DNA of 64,000 nt from positions 46,767-110,766 of the forward strand of contig JAFXCP010000001.1 in the NCBI GenBank assembly GCA_017521405.1, in the 5' to 3' direction. Position 1 is the stretch's first letter, and the number at the start of each line of letters is the position of its first letter. Of the stretch, positions 1 through 7,852 are shown piece after piece. Both the position numbers and the translations under genes were made by a program. This DNA comes from Akkermansia sp. (GTDB lineage: Bacteria; Verrucomicrobiota; Verrucomicrobiia; Verrucomicrobiales; Akkermansiaceae). The notes below the pieces were generated by a model, which saw only the letters and a program-made list of their open reading frames with translations, was not told the origin of the DNA and searched no databases.

Positions 1-361
1 GCAGAAAACGCGCAAAAAATATGCCTGCGGAGGAATATTTGTTCATAAACAACTCCGCTTTTTCCACCTTGTGCGGCGGCATCAGAAAATACTTTCCGAA
101 ACGGTAGATAAATGGGCGTCCCAGATACAGCGCCATCACATACATCACCACGGAACCTATATAAGAACCCACCGTGCCGGCCAGCACCACCCCCCAGAAA
201 CTCATCTCCGCCCCCTCCAGTGCTGCGGCAATCGCCGCCGGAGGTACCACCACCTCGCTCGGTACGGGAATGATGGAACTCTCCATTGCCATCAGGATGA
301 TAACCCCCCAGTACCCCCAATCGCGGATACACTCCATGCAAAGAAGCAAAAATTCGTGCAT
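1..361 (-). CDS. DedA family membrane protein (partial, C-terminus outside window)
   Basis: Reading the minus strand from 361 gives an open frame that runs off the left edge. It starts MHEFLLLCMECIRDWGYWGV, then has the DedA-like stretch MESSIIPVPSEVVVPPAA and a hydrophobic segment with GSYIGSVVMYVMALYLGRP. DedA/SNARE-associated proteins are inner-membrane proteins linked to lipid carrier flipping and envelope homeostasis. The start at 361 is favoured because a -10-like CATAAT lies exactly 6 nt upstream, as at many genes here; a GTG 15 nt upstream is an alternative. It is divergent from lpxB. About 120 residues are visible, so subfamily cannot be judged. Confidence 0.8.
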   Translation of the reverse strand, partial: MHEFLLLCMECIRDWGYWGVIILMAMESSIIPVPSEVVVPPAAIAAALEGAEMSFWGVVLAGTVGSYIGSVVMYVMALYLGRPFIYRFGKYFLMPPHKVEKAELFMNKYSSAGIFFARFL

Positions 362-403
362 GGGCGTATTATGCACAGATGCAGCAAGAAATAAAGTCTT
401 TTC

Positions 404-432
404 TTGCCATGGCCGCCGCTGCATGGTAGAGT
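404..432 (+). promoter_or_regulatory. lpxB promoter, leaderless type
   Basis: TTGCCA at 404-409, a 17-bp spacer and TAGAGT at 427-432. The -10 is followed by 6 nt and the lpxB ATG at 439, so transcription would begin at or next to the start codon. No Shine-Dalgarno is present. Confidence 0.6.
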
Positions 433-438
433 ACTCCT

Positions 439-1560
439 ATGAAACTCTTTGTGGTAGCCGGCGAGAAAAGCGGCGATAAACAGGGCGCATTGGTGATTCA
501 GGAACTACTGGCGCGCCGCCCCGGGTTGCAAATCTCCGGCTTGGGCGGTAGCCGCATGCACTCCCTTGCCCCGGAGGTGGAAGATTGGACAGACCAAGCC
601 GCCGTCATCGGCTTTGTGGAGGTACTGCGCCACATTCGCTTCTTTGCCCGCAAACTCCGCGAAACCACGGAACGCATTGCCCGCGAAAAACCGGATTGCC
701 TGTTACTTATCGACTACCCCGGCTTCAACCAGCGCCTTGCGGAGAGAGTGCGCCAAGTATCCCCGGATACCAAAATTGCCTATTTTATTGCCCCCATGGT
801 GTGGGCTTGGCACAAGGAGCGAGTACCCAAATTGGCACGCGTGTTGGATTTGATGCTCTGCACCTTCCCCTTCGAAAAACCCATTTTCGAAGCCGCCGGC
901 CTACGCACCGAATTTGTGGGCCACCCCCTGGTGGACGACATCTTGGAAACCCGCCGTACAGGCGTGCGGGAGAAAGGACTTATCGGCCTATTCCCCGGCA
1001 GCCGTAACCGAGAGGTAGAGCGCATCTTCCCCATCTTCATCCAAGTGGTGAAAGCCCTGCACACCCTCCACCCGGAATGGCGCTTTGAAACCTCCGCCAG
1101 CTCCGAGAAACTGGCCGCAACCATGCGCCGCATGGCTGCGGAAGCCCACATGCCCGCCGAACTCATTAACATTTGCCCCGGCAGCTACCACGACCTTATG
1201 GACCGCGCGGAAGCCGCCCTTGTTACCTCCGGTACCGCCACGCTGGAAGCCGCCATACACGAGCTTCCTTTTGCCCTCGTATACCGCGTGGCTTGGGGCA
1301 CTTACCTCATGGGCCGCCTCCTCCTCACCATCAAATACATCGGTATGGTCAATATCCTGGTGGACCGCCCCGTCACCCGCGAACTCATCCAGCAGGATTT
1401 CAACGTGGAAAACTGCATTGCGGAGTTAGAGCGCCTCATCACCCCGGAAACCCGCGCCAAAGTGCAGGCCGAAATGGCAGAATCCGTGGCTACCCTTGGC
1501 AGTGGCGGTGCCGCCACCAAAGCGGCGGAAGCCATCCTCTCCCTCCTCCCGCAGGAGTGA
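439..1560 (+). CDS. lpxB: Lipid-A-disaccharide synthase
   Basis: This 373-residue protein has the usual LpxB length. It starts MKLFVVAGEKSGDKQGA, like the family's AGExSGD signature, and has YFIAPMVWAWHKERV near residue 115, FVGHPLVDDI and a C-terminal SGTATLEAA acceptor-site stretch. LpxB is a GT19 glycosyltransferase that joins UDP-2,3-diacylglucosamine and lipid X to form the lipid A disaccharide, at the inner face of the inner membrane. Its presence indicates an LPS-type outer membrane. No other lpx gene is near. The stop codon abuts an AT-rich restriction gene, so readthrough transcription from lpxB may express that gene. Confidence 0.95.
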   Translation: MKLFVVAGEKSGDKQGALVIQELLARRPGLQISGLGGSRMHSLAPEVEDWTDQAAVIGFVEVLRHIRFFARKLRETTERIAREKPDCLLLIDYPGFNQRLAERVRQVSPDTKIAYFIAPMVWAWHKERVPKLARVLDLMLCTFPFEKPIFEAAGLRTEFVGHPLVDDILETRRTGVREKGLIGLFPGSRNREVERIFPIFIQVVKALHTLHPEWRFETSASSEKLAATMRRMAAEAHMPAELINICPGSYHDLMDRAEAALVTSGTATLEAAIHELPFALVYRVAWGTYLMGRLLLTIKYIGMVNILVDRPVTRELIQQDFNVENCIAELERLITPETRAKVQAEMAESVATLGSGGAATKAAEAILSLLPQE

Positions 1561-2126
1561 TTAACGAAATTTCTGCTATTGAAATTGCAATGATTGAAAA
1601 TGGAATAGGCGGTGCCAATACCAGAACAGGCCTCATCTTTGAGGGCAAAACGGATTTGCGAAGTTTTTTGAACAAACAAAAAGGGTATTCTTGCCCGGAT
1701 AATGATTTGGGATGGGTTGATGTGCAATACAATAATGAATGGGTTGCCTCAATCTTTAAAAAGTATGCGTTTTACCGTTTTCTTGACTACCGTAAGGTGG
1801 AATATAAGAATATACTTTCTAAGAAATTATTACCCGATGATGCAATTTATGTAGTTGTTAATAACACTTTTTTCATTATTGAGTGTAAGTTTCAGAAAAC
1901 GAGTGGTTCTGTGGATGAGAAGTTGCAAACCTGTGATTTTAAGAGAAAGCAATATAGAAAGTTGCTTGCTCCGCTAAACATGGAGGTTGAGTATATATAT
2001 TTACTCAACGATTGGTTCAAACAGCCTGCGTATAGGGATGTCTTGGATTATATCATATCCGTGGGCTGCTCATTTTATTTTAACTATATTCCATTGAGCA
2101 GACTAGGATTACCTGTTCCGAATTAA
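1557..2126 (+). CDS. Putative type II restriction endonuclease, PD-(D/E)XK fold
   Basis: This frame encodes about 189 residues if it begins at GTG 1557, which overlaps the lpxB stop; ATG 1590 is an alternative and neither has a clear Shine-Dalgarno. Residues 93-111 fit the nuclease core PD-X14-ExK (PDD, then FIIECKFQ). The N-terminus holds NGIGGANTRTGLIFE and the C-terminus YFNYIPLSRLGLP; I do not recognise the exact family. It is shorter than DpnII or MboI. It lies tail-to-tail with two adenine methyltransferases of DpnII type, and the whole block is AT-richer than its neighbours. The inferred role is cleavage at the site those enzymes methylate, perhaps GATC. The nuclease motif is seen; specificity is a guess. 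Confidence 0.65.
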   Translation: MINEISAIEIAMIENGIGGANTRTGLIFEGKTDLRSFLNKQKGYSCPDNDLGWVDVQYNNEWVASIFKKYAFYRFLDYRKVEYKNILSKKLLPDDAIYVVVNNTFFIIECKFQKTSGSVDEKLQTCDFKRKQYRKLLAPLNMEVEYIYLLNDWFKQPAYRDVLDYIISVGCSFYFNYIPLSRLGLPVPN

Positions 2127-2132
2127 TGGAGC

Positions 2133-2972
2133 TTACAAGTTCGCTAAATCTTTGATTTTCGCACAGTAATATCGTCGTTTTTCTGCATCGTTTAGTTCTA
2201 ATCTGCGAGCTTTCGCCATATGAAGGTATTGTTCCTCGATGTCGAAACCGAGAAAGCGACGATTAACCAGATTCGCAGCAATTCCTGTTGTCCCACTTCC
2301 ACAGAAAGGATCGAGAACCCACGCATTCGTTGGAGTTGAGGCTAAGATGATGCGCGTGAGGAGGGATAATGGTTTCTGAGTAGGGTGTTTCCCACATGAC
2401 TTTTCCCATGGTGCAATGCTCGGCAAGTGCCACACGTCAGTCATCTGTTTGGCCCCATTGATTTTACGCATTAGTTCATAGTCGAAATAGTGCGGCTTTT
2501 TGTGATGTTTTCGTGCCCAAATAACAAACTCTGAGGAATAGGTGAAAAACCTGCACGATATGTTAGGTGGAGGGTTTGTTTTCACCCAGGTGACGATATT
2601 GAGAATTTTAAATCCTAATTTGGTCAATATATTAGCAATGCTGAAAATATTATGATAAGTGCCGGATATCCATATAGTGCCGCTATCAGATAGTTTTTCA
2701 CGGCAAGCGGAAAGCCACTTCATATTGAATGTGTTGATATATTCCGGGCTATCCGCTTTATCCCATTCTCCCTTGTCAACGCAGACTATCTTCCCGGATT
2801 GGTAGCTTATTCCTCCATTGCTCAAAAAATAGGGAGGATCGGCGAAAATACAATCAAATTTGAAATTAAATTGCCGCAGTAATTCAGCACAATCTCCGTG
2901 TATTAACGTGTAATCCTGCTCCTCGGATTTAAAATAAGAGTTTAGCATATCGGGAGAATTATTTGCAATCAA
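2133..2972 (-). CDS. DpnA-like adenine-N6 DNA methyltransferase, beta class
   Basis: This 279-residue protein has catalytic motif IV (FADPPYFLSNGGIS) near residue 43, followed late by the SAM-binding motif I (DPFCGSGTTG). That order defines beta-class methyltransferases. The central NIVTWVKTNPPPNISCRFFT and KHPTQKP stretches closely match Streptococcus DpnA, which also methylates single-stranded GATC DNA. It overlaps the upstream Dam-like gene by 4 nt (ATGA), so translation is probably coupled. In known DpnII systems the two methylases share an operon with the nuclease; here the putative nuclease is convergent. Family is confident; the GATC target is inferred. Confidence 0.85.
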   Translation of the reverse strand: MIANNSPDMLNSYFKSEEQDYTLIHGDCAELLRQFNFKFDCIFADPPYFLSNGGISYQSGKIVCVDKGEWDKADSPEYINTFNMKWLSACREKLSDSGTIWISGTYHNIFSIANILTKLGFKILNIVTWVKTNPPPNISCRFFTYSSEFVIWARKHHKKPHYFDYELMRKINGAKQMTDVWHLPSIAPWEKSCGKHPTQKPLSLLTRIILASTPTNAWVLDPFCGSGTTGIAANLVNRRFLGFDIEEQYLHMAKARRLELNDAEKRRYYCAKIKDLANL

Positions 2973-3898
2973 CTCTCTAGTGGTAACTCTGCGAAGTCCT
3001 TGATGGCATCTTTGTAGCTGCGAACAAGAATTTCTGTCAATTTACCTCGTTTAGTCGCATTAGCATTGATGCATCGGGATGCCCATACTCTTTCAATGGA
3101 ATAAGCGGCATAAAGATCATCGAAAAACGAGTCACAAGCATCCTTGCCTCGCCCATCTGAATTACTGAGCATGAAATATGCTCCAGCTCGATGAATACGG
3201 TCACAAAACTGCTTAAGGCGAATTTGAGCAGAGTCGTTGAAATCTTCCTTGCTGTAATTGTTGAAACTGGATGTGTTGCTTAGGGGACGATAGGGTGGAT
3301 CAAAATAGAACAAGGTTTTTCCCTTGATCTTTTCGAATGTTTCCTCGAAGTCTCCGTTCATGATTTCAACGTTTTTGAGGAGTTCGCTATCTGCATAAAT
3401 AACCTCTTCATTAAAAAATGAGGGACTTTCGTATTTACCGAAGGGAACGTTGAATCCTCCCTTTTTGTTGACTCGGTATAGACCATTAAAGCACGTTCGG
3501 TTCAAAAAGAAGAATAATACAGTATTTTCAAGTTTGCTCAACGATTTTGTGTTAAACTGTTCTCGTATGCGGTAATATAATTCCTTGCGTGCTTTTTCGT
3601 TTGATAGACAATCGTATTCCTGTTGAAGGGAGCGAAGCTGAGTGATGAGTTCATACGGTCTATCACGTACTATTTCATAGCACGTGGTTAAATCTGTATT
3701 AATGTCGTTGATGACAGCTTTCCGGATGTTAGGGTAGCTGCTGAGCATGTGAAACAGCATGGCTCCACCGCCGATGAATGGTTCAATGTAGGTGACATCG
3801 TCCCACTGCCGGAAATTGAGCGGCAGCAAGTCATCCAGTTGACTAATCAACTGGCCTTTGCCTCCGACCCATTTGATGAATGGTTTTGCATTTGGCAT
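2969..3898 (-). CDS. Dam/DpnM-like adenine-N6 DNA methyltransferase (D12 class)
   Basis: This 309-residue protein starts with PFIKWVGGKGQL, the D12-class SAM-binding motif, and has EPFIGGGAMLFH near residue 40 and catalytic FYFDPPYRPLS near residue 195. This is the alpha-class order of Dam and DpnM, which methylate adenine in GATC; other D12 enzymes have other targets. It is first in a two-gene operon with the DpnA-like gene. The AT-rich coding sequence, unlike flanking lpxB and pdxH, suggests horizontal acquisition. The 115 nt upstream include a short inverted repeat (TGAGC...GCTCA near 3917-3936) that might be a control site, but I see no controller-protein gene. Confidence 0.88.
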   Translation of the reverse strand: MPNAKPFIKWVGGKGQLISQLDDLLPLNFRQWDDVTYIEPFIGGGAMLFHMLSSYPNIRKAVINDINTDLTTCYEIVRDRPYELITQLRSLQQEYDCLSNEKARKELYYRIREQFNTKSLSKLENTVLFFFLNRTCFNGLYRVNKKGGFNVPFGKYESPSFFNEEVIYADSELLKNVEIMNGDFEETFEKIKGKTLFYFDPPYRPLSNTSSFNNYSKEDFNDSAQIRLKQFCDRIHRAGAYFMLSNSDGRGKDACDSFFDDLYAAYSIERVWASRCINANATKRGKLTEILVRSYKDAIKDFAELPLES

Positions 3899-4013
3899 AT
3901 TTCGTCATGAAGCATGAGCGTTCGTGTATGCTCAGCGAATGAAGTTTAGCAAAAAGAGAGCTGTGTTCAAGTCTTTATCGCATTTCGGAGTAGTTTCTGC
4001 CGGCGGATAGGAG

Positions 4014-4042
4014 TTGACCCGCAGGGCAAGCTCTGGTAAAAT
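4014..4042 (+). promoter_or_regulatory. pdxH promoter, leaderless type
   Basis: TTGACC at 4014-4019, a 17-bp spacer and TAAAAT at 4037-4042, then 6 nt and ATG 4049. It is one of the clearest examples of the -10/6 nt/ATG arrangement in this window. Confidence 0.7.
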
Positions 4043-4048
4043 GCAGCC

Positions 4049-4687
4049 ATGGATTTATCTGCCTTCCGCGAAGAGTACCTGAAGGATACCCTGCATCGCA
4101 GGGATTTGGCGGCTACACCATTTGAGCAGTTCGACCGCTGGTTCAAGCAGGCATTGGAATCCGGCATCCCGGAGCCAAATGCTATGAGCATTGCCACCTG
4201 CACCCCGCAGGGGATGCCTTCCCTGCGTACCGTACTCCTCAAGTATTACGATGACCGGGGCTATGTATTTTTTACGAATTATACCAGCCGCAAAGCGCGG
4301 GAGATAGAAGCCAACCCGGAGATGTGCATGCTGCTTCCGTGGGTCACCTTGGAACGCCAGATTATCGTGTACGGCCGTGCGGAGAAAATAAGCCGTGCGG
4401 AAACTCTGCGGTACTTTCTTACCCGCCCGCACGAATCCCAGCTGGGGGCGTGGGTTTCGCACCAGAGTCAAGTGATTTCCACGCGTAAGCTGCTTATGAT
4501 GAAACTTCAGGAGTTGAAACATAAGTTTGCGGAAGGGCAGGTGCCTTTGCCGGATTTTTGGGGGGGATACCGCATTGTTCCGCACCATATGGAATTTTGG
4601 CAGGGCGGTCCCGGCCGCGTTCACGACCGCTTTATGTACACCCGGCAGGAGGATGGCTCCTGGGGTATTGAGCGTTTGCAACCCTGA
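4049..4687 (+). CDS. pdxH: Pyridoxamine/pyridoxine 5'-phosphate oxidase
   Basis: This 212-residue protein matches the PdxH family end to end. It has PEPNAMSIATCTPQGMPSLRTVLLK early, VFFTNYTSRKAREIEANP in the FMN-binding split barrel, SRKL-type phosphate contacts as VISTRKLL, and a C-terminal PDFWGGYRIVPHHMEFWQGG and RVHDRFMY. The enzyme uses FMN and oxygen to oxidise PNP or PMP to pyridoxal 5'-phosphate in the cytoplasm. The ATG at 4049 keeps the usual N-terminal length and sits 6 nt after a -10 box. cca follows after 10 nt and may be co-transcribed. Confidence 0.95.
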   Translation: MDLSAFREEYLKDTLHRRDLAATPFEQFDRWFKQALESGIPEPNAMSIATCTPQGMPSLRTVLLKYYDDRGYVFFTNYTSRKAREIEANPEMCMLLPWVTLERQIIVYGRAEKISRAETLRYFLTRPHESQLGAWVSHQSQVISTRKLLMMKLQELKHKFAEGQVPLPDFWGGYRIVPHHMEFWQGGPGRVHDRFMYTRQEDGSWGIERLQP

Positions 4688-4697
4688 GTCCCCCCCT

Positions 4698-6053
4698 ATG
4701 CCTATTACTATCCCATCGTATGCCCTTGCTGTGGTTGAGCGCTTGGAGCGTTACGGCTTCGAGGCGTATGTGGTGGGTGGGTGCGTGCGCGATTCCCTCA
4801 TGGGAAGAGTGCCGCAGGATTGGGATGTGTGTACCAATGCACTGCCGGAGGAGGTGCTGCGCGTATTCCGCCGCTTTCACGTCATCAAAACCGGTTTGCA
4901 GCATGGCACCGTCACCGTAATGAGTGAGCAGCAGCCCGTGGAAGTAACCACCTACCGCGTGGATGGAGAGTATACTGATAACCGCCACCCGGATGCCGTG
5001 CATTTTGTCTCCCGGGTGGAGGAGGACCTTTCCCGCCGGGATTTTACCATCAACGCCATGGCATACAGCCCCACACGAGGGCTGGTGGATGCTTTTGATG
5101 GGCGGCAGGATTTGGCTACCGGGCTCATCCGCTGCGTGGGCGAGGCGGATGCCCGATTCAACGAAGATGGCTTGCGGCTGCTGCGGGCATTGCGTTTTGC
5201 ATCCCGCTTTGGTTTTGGCATCGAGCGGGAAACGGCCTTTGCCATTCACCGCAACCGCCACCTGTTGGAGAACGTGAGTGCGGAGCGCATTTTCAAGGAA
5301 CTCAAGGGAATTTTGGCAGGGGAGGGCATTGCCCAGATGATGCTGGCCTTCCCGGATGTCTTTTCCGTCATCATCCCGGAGCTGGCTCCCAGCATAGGTT
5401 TTCAGCAGTGCAACCCGCACCATTGCTACGATGTGTGGACGCATTTGGCCCATGCCGTGCAGGCTGCTCCCGCCGGGGACGATGTGCTGCGGCTTACCCT
5501 GTTGCTGCACGATGTGCAAAAACCTGCCTGCTTCCGCATGGGGGAGGATGGGCGCGGGCATTTCCGGGGGCATGCTGCCGCCGGGGCGGAGGTGGCGCGT
5601 TCCGTGTTGCGCCGCCTTAAGAGTGATAACGCCACCATGGAGGATGTGGTGGCTCTTGTGCGGGTGCATGATGATGCCATGCCCACCACTCCGGCAGGCA
5701 TGCGGCGGCTGGTGGGGCGTTTGGGCTTGCAGAACGTGCAGCGCCTTTTGCTCGTGAAACGGGCGGATTGCTCGGCGCAATCATCCTACAAGCAGGAGGA
5801 GAAATTCCGTCTGCTGCGGGAATCTCACCTGCTGCTGGAGGAAGTGCTGGAAGCAGCCCCGGCATTCACAATTAAGGATTTGAGCATCAATGGCCGGGAT
5901 TTGATGCAGCTAGGCATGCAGCCCGGCCCTGCCATGCGAAATATACTGGAGCGTTTGCTGGCCGAGGTGCAGGAGGAAACCCTGCCCAATACCCGTGATG
6001 CTCTTCTTCCCCAAGCCCGGAAATACCTCTCTGCCGATGAATCCTCTCTTTGA
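4698..6053 (+). CDS. cca: CCA tRNA nucleotidyltransferase / poly(A) polymerase family
   Basis: This protein of about 451 residues has the class II nucleotidyltransferase head (YVVGGCVRDSLMG, then DWDVCTNA) and RRDFTINAMAYSPTRGLVDAFDG, followed by an HD-type domain (LLLHDVQKP near residue 275). These enzymes add or repair CCA at tRNA 3' ends. Both tRNA genes in this window lack encoded CCA, so such an enzyme is needed. The frame is open further upstream, but homology begins at MPITIPSYALAVVERL and the leader before 4698 is a run of C with no Shine-Dalgarno. It lies 10 nt after pdxH and overlaps the TM2 gene by 17 nt. A dedicated poly(A) polymerase cannot be excluded. Confidence 0.85.
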   Translation: MPITIPSYALAVVERLERYGFEAYVVGGCVRDSLMGRVPQDWDVCTNALPEEVLRVFRRFHVIKTGLQHGTVTVMSEQQPVEVTTYRVDGEYTDNRHPDAVHFVSRVEEDLSRRDFTINAMAYSPTRGLVDAFDGRQDLATGLIRCVGEADARFNEDGLRLLRALRFASRFGFGIERETAFAIHRNRHLLENVSAERIFKELKGILAGEGIAQMMLAFPDVFSVIIPELAPSIGFQQCNPHHCYDVWTHLAHAVQAAPAGDDVLRLTLLLHDVQKPACFRMGEDGRGHFRGHAAAGAEVARSVLRRLKSDNATMEDVVALVRVHDDAMPTTPAGMRRLVGRLGLQNVQRLLLVKRADCSAQSSYKQEEKFRLLRESHLLLEEVLEAAPAFTIKDLSINGRDLMQLGMQPGPAMRNILERLLAEVQEETLPNTRDALLPQARKYLSADESSL

Positions 6054-6291
6054 AAAAGAAGTACCGCGCCCTAAGGTGTTAGCATCACCCTATCCTCGCA
6101 TCTGTGCCTTGTTGCTGAGCCTGTTTATCTTCCTCGGAATGGGCGGGCTGCATCGCATCTACGTCGGCCGGAGAATCTCCGGCCTGCTGCAGTTGGTTAC
6201 CTGCGGCGGCTTTTTCATATGGCAGGGCATGGATATGGTGCGCATCCTGCTTTGTTTATTCCGGGATAAGGAAGGCCGCATTCTGGTCTGA
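6037..6291 (+). CDS. TM2 domain-containing membrane protein
   Basis: This 84-residue protein has a short basic N-terminus, then two transmembrane segments. The TM2 signature is GGLHRIYVGRRISGLLQL followed by a second segment around GGFFIWQGMDMVRILLC. The function of bacterial TM2 proteins is largely unknown. ATG 6037 was chosen over an upstream in-frame ATG at 5995 because the earlier start lies deeper inside cca and adds a non-conserved stretch. It overlaps cca by 17 nt, suggesting translational coupling, and is convergent with the glycosidase gene. Confidence 0.75.
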   Translation: MNPLFEKEVPRPKVLASPYPRICALLLSLFIFLGMGGLHRIYVGRRISGLLQLVTCGGFFIWQGMDMVRILLCLFRDKEGRILV

Positions 6292-6302
6292 CTCCCCCTC
6301 CC

Positions 6303-7745
6303 TTAGCGCACCAGCACCCCGGGTTCCCCGCTCATTCCCGTGGCGGAAATCGGGCGTACGGCAATGCGGTCCAGCGTTTGCTCCACTTGGCGGGGCAGGG
6401 TAACGCCATAGCAATTTCCCGGCAGCACATGCATGGTGAACCAGCGCCCGCGGCTCCCCACCTGCACCACCCATTTGCGGGCTTTGCCATCCCCTCTCCA
6501 GCTTAGGCGGCAGCCCTCCGCCGTGTAGGCGGCGGATACTCCCGGGCGTGCCGGGCGGGCGGAACCGCACCAAGGCATGGGCGGCGGCACTGCCAGAGTG
6601 GGGTACATTTGTTGCAGCACTCTCTGCACGCCGCCCCGGTTTGTGCCCAAGGATTTCCAGCTCCAAAAGAGCTGCCCGCTGCTTTGGCGTGCCAGCTTGC
6701 GGGAGAAAGCAATTTGGCGGCCTATTTCGGAAGCCGGGCGCCCGGGGTCCTCCTTACTGTCGATACGCACCGAGGCAATCCCCGGCCACACCGGGCGGGA
6801 GGGATTCACGCCGCTCCACCATTCCATAAGCGCCGGGAAACTCTGCGGCCCCTTGCAGCGCCAGTACAGCTGGGGTGCCAAATAATCCACCCAGCCGCGC
6901 TCCAACCACTTGCGGGCATCGCAGGCCAGATGCTCGTAAGCATTCACCCCGGCCTCCACCTCGGCAGGGTAGCCCGGTTGCCAAATGCCGAAGGGGCTAA
7001 TCCCCACACGCACCCAGGGTTTAAGCTCTTTTACTTGGCGGTACAAACTTTGCACAAAAGAATCAATCACCGCCCGGCGCTGGGCAGGCGTGCGCCCATC
7101 CGCCACATTGTGGTGGGGCGGGTAGGGGTAAAAATAATCATCCAGATGCACCCCATCCACATCGTAGCGGCGCACCACATCCGTCACCACCCCCAGCACG
7201 TGTTGCTGCGCGGCCTTGCTGGAGGGATTCAGCATCATCGTGCTGCCGGCTTTGAGCAGCTTGTGGCGGCCGGAGCGTGCCACATGCCCGCGCCCCACGG
7301 GCTTATTGCTCACCGTGGCGCGGAAGGGGTTAAACCATGCATGGATTTCGATGCCGCGCTTGTGCGCCTCCGCAATGGCAAAGGCCAGCGGGTCGTACCC
7401 CGGGTGGGTACCCGCCCCGGAGAGCCAGGCACTCCACGGCTCCAGGCGGGAAGCATACACAGCATCCGAATTAGGCCGTACCTGCAATATCAAAGCATTG
7501 AGCCGCAGGCGATCCGCCTCCTGAATAATACGCAGTAATTCCGCCTTTTGCTGCCCGGCAGATAAGCCGGCTCGCGAAGGCCAATCCAAATTAAACACCG
7601 TGGCTACCCAAGCCGCGCGAAACTCTCGCACAGGCTCCGGCACCGGCGCTCCCGCCTGCTGCCACCCCAGCAGGGGCAGCGCCGCCAGCAGCGGAAGCAG
7701 CACATTATAAAGCACAAATCGAATCACCCCGCCAGCATACCTCAT
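6303..7745 (-). CDS. Glycosyl hydrolase-like 10 (GHL10/DUF187) secreted protein
   Basis: This 480-residue protein has a hydrophobic signal segment (VLYNVLLPLLAALPLLG). It then has the GHL10 hallmarks EFRAAWVATVFNLDWPSR, LNALILQVRPNSDAVYAS, GIEIHAWFNPFRA and YDVDGVHLDDYFYPYP, where the paired Asp residues are likely catalytic. The family is a TIM-barrel group of putative glycosidases, some acting on denuded peptidoglycan glycan (DigH). After about residue 370 comes a beta-rich tail with fibronectin-III character. The start at 7745 gives the best signal peptide; an upstream ATG at 7808 would cross the palindrome shared with prlC. It should act in the periplasm or at the surface. The substrate is not readable from sequence. 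Confidence 0.85.
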   Translation of the reverse strand: MRYAGGVIRFVLYNVLLPLLAALPLLGWQQAGAPVPEPVREFRAAWVATVFNLDWPSRAGLSAGQQKAELLRIIQEADRLRLNALILQVRPNSDAVYASRLEPWSAWLSGAGTHPGYDPLAFAIAEAHKRGIEIHAWFNPFRATVSNKPVGRGHVARSGRHKLLKAGSTMMLNPSSKAAQQHVLGVVTDVVRRYDVDGVHLDDYFYPYPPHHNVADGRTPAQRRAVIDSFVQSLYRQVKELKPWVRVGISPFGIWQPGYPAEVEAGVNAYEHLACDARKWLERGWVDYLAPQLYWRCKGPQSFPALMEWWSGVNPSRPVWPGIASVRIDSKEDPGRPASEIGRQIAFSRKLARQSSGQLFWSWKSLGTNRGGVQRVLQQMYPTLAVPPPMPWCGSARPARPGVSAAYTAEGCRLSWRGDGKARKWVVQVGSRGRWFTMHVLPGNCYGVTLPRQVEQTLDRIAVRPISATGMSGEPGVLVR

Positions 7746-7763
7746 CCCATACCACTGTGCAAG

Positions 7764-7812
7764 GGTGATGACTGAATTCTCTCCTGCCGAGTGGGGGAAT
7801 TCAGTCATCGCC
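7764..7812. repeat. Perfect 13-bp inverted repeat between divergent genes
   Basis: GATGACTGAATTC at 7767-7779 is mirrored by GAATTCAGTCATC at 7797-7809 with a 17-nt loop. Allowing one mismatch the arms extend to 16 bp. The right arm ends 1 bp before the prlC -35 box. No T-run follows, so it looks more like an operator than a terminator. Confidence 0.7.
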
Positions 7813-7813
7813 C

Positions 7814-7842
7814 TTGCGTGCGTTCAGGGAATGCGGTACACT
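7814..7842 (+). promoter_or_regulatory. Promoter of M3 peptidase gene
   Basis: TTGCGT at 7814-7819, 17 bp, TACACT at 7837-7842, then 10 nt to ATG 7853. The leader would be only a few nucleotides. Confidence 0.6.
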
Positions 7843-7852
7843 GGCAAAAACT

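Noticed and set aside
1173-1556. LpxB-nuclease fusion through the open frame upstream of 1557
   Set aside because: The upstream part is an out-of-frame reading of lpxB with no homology to nucleases.
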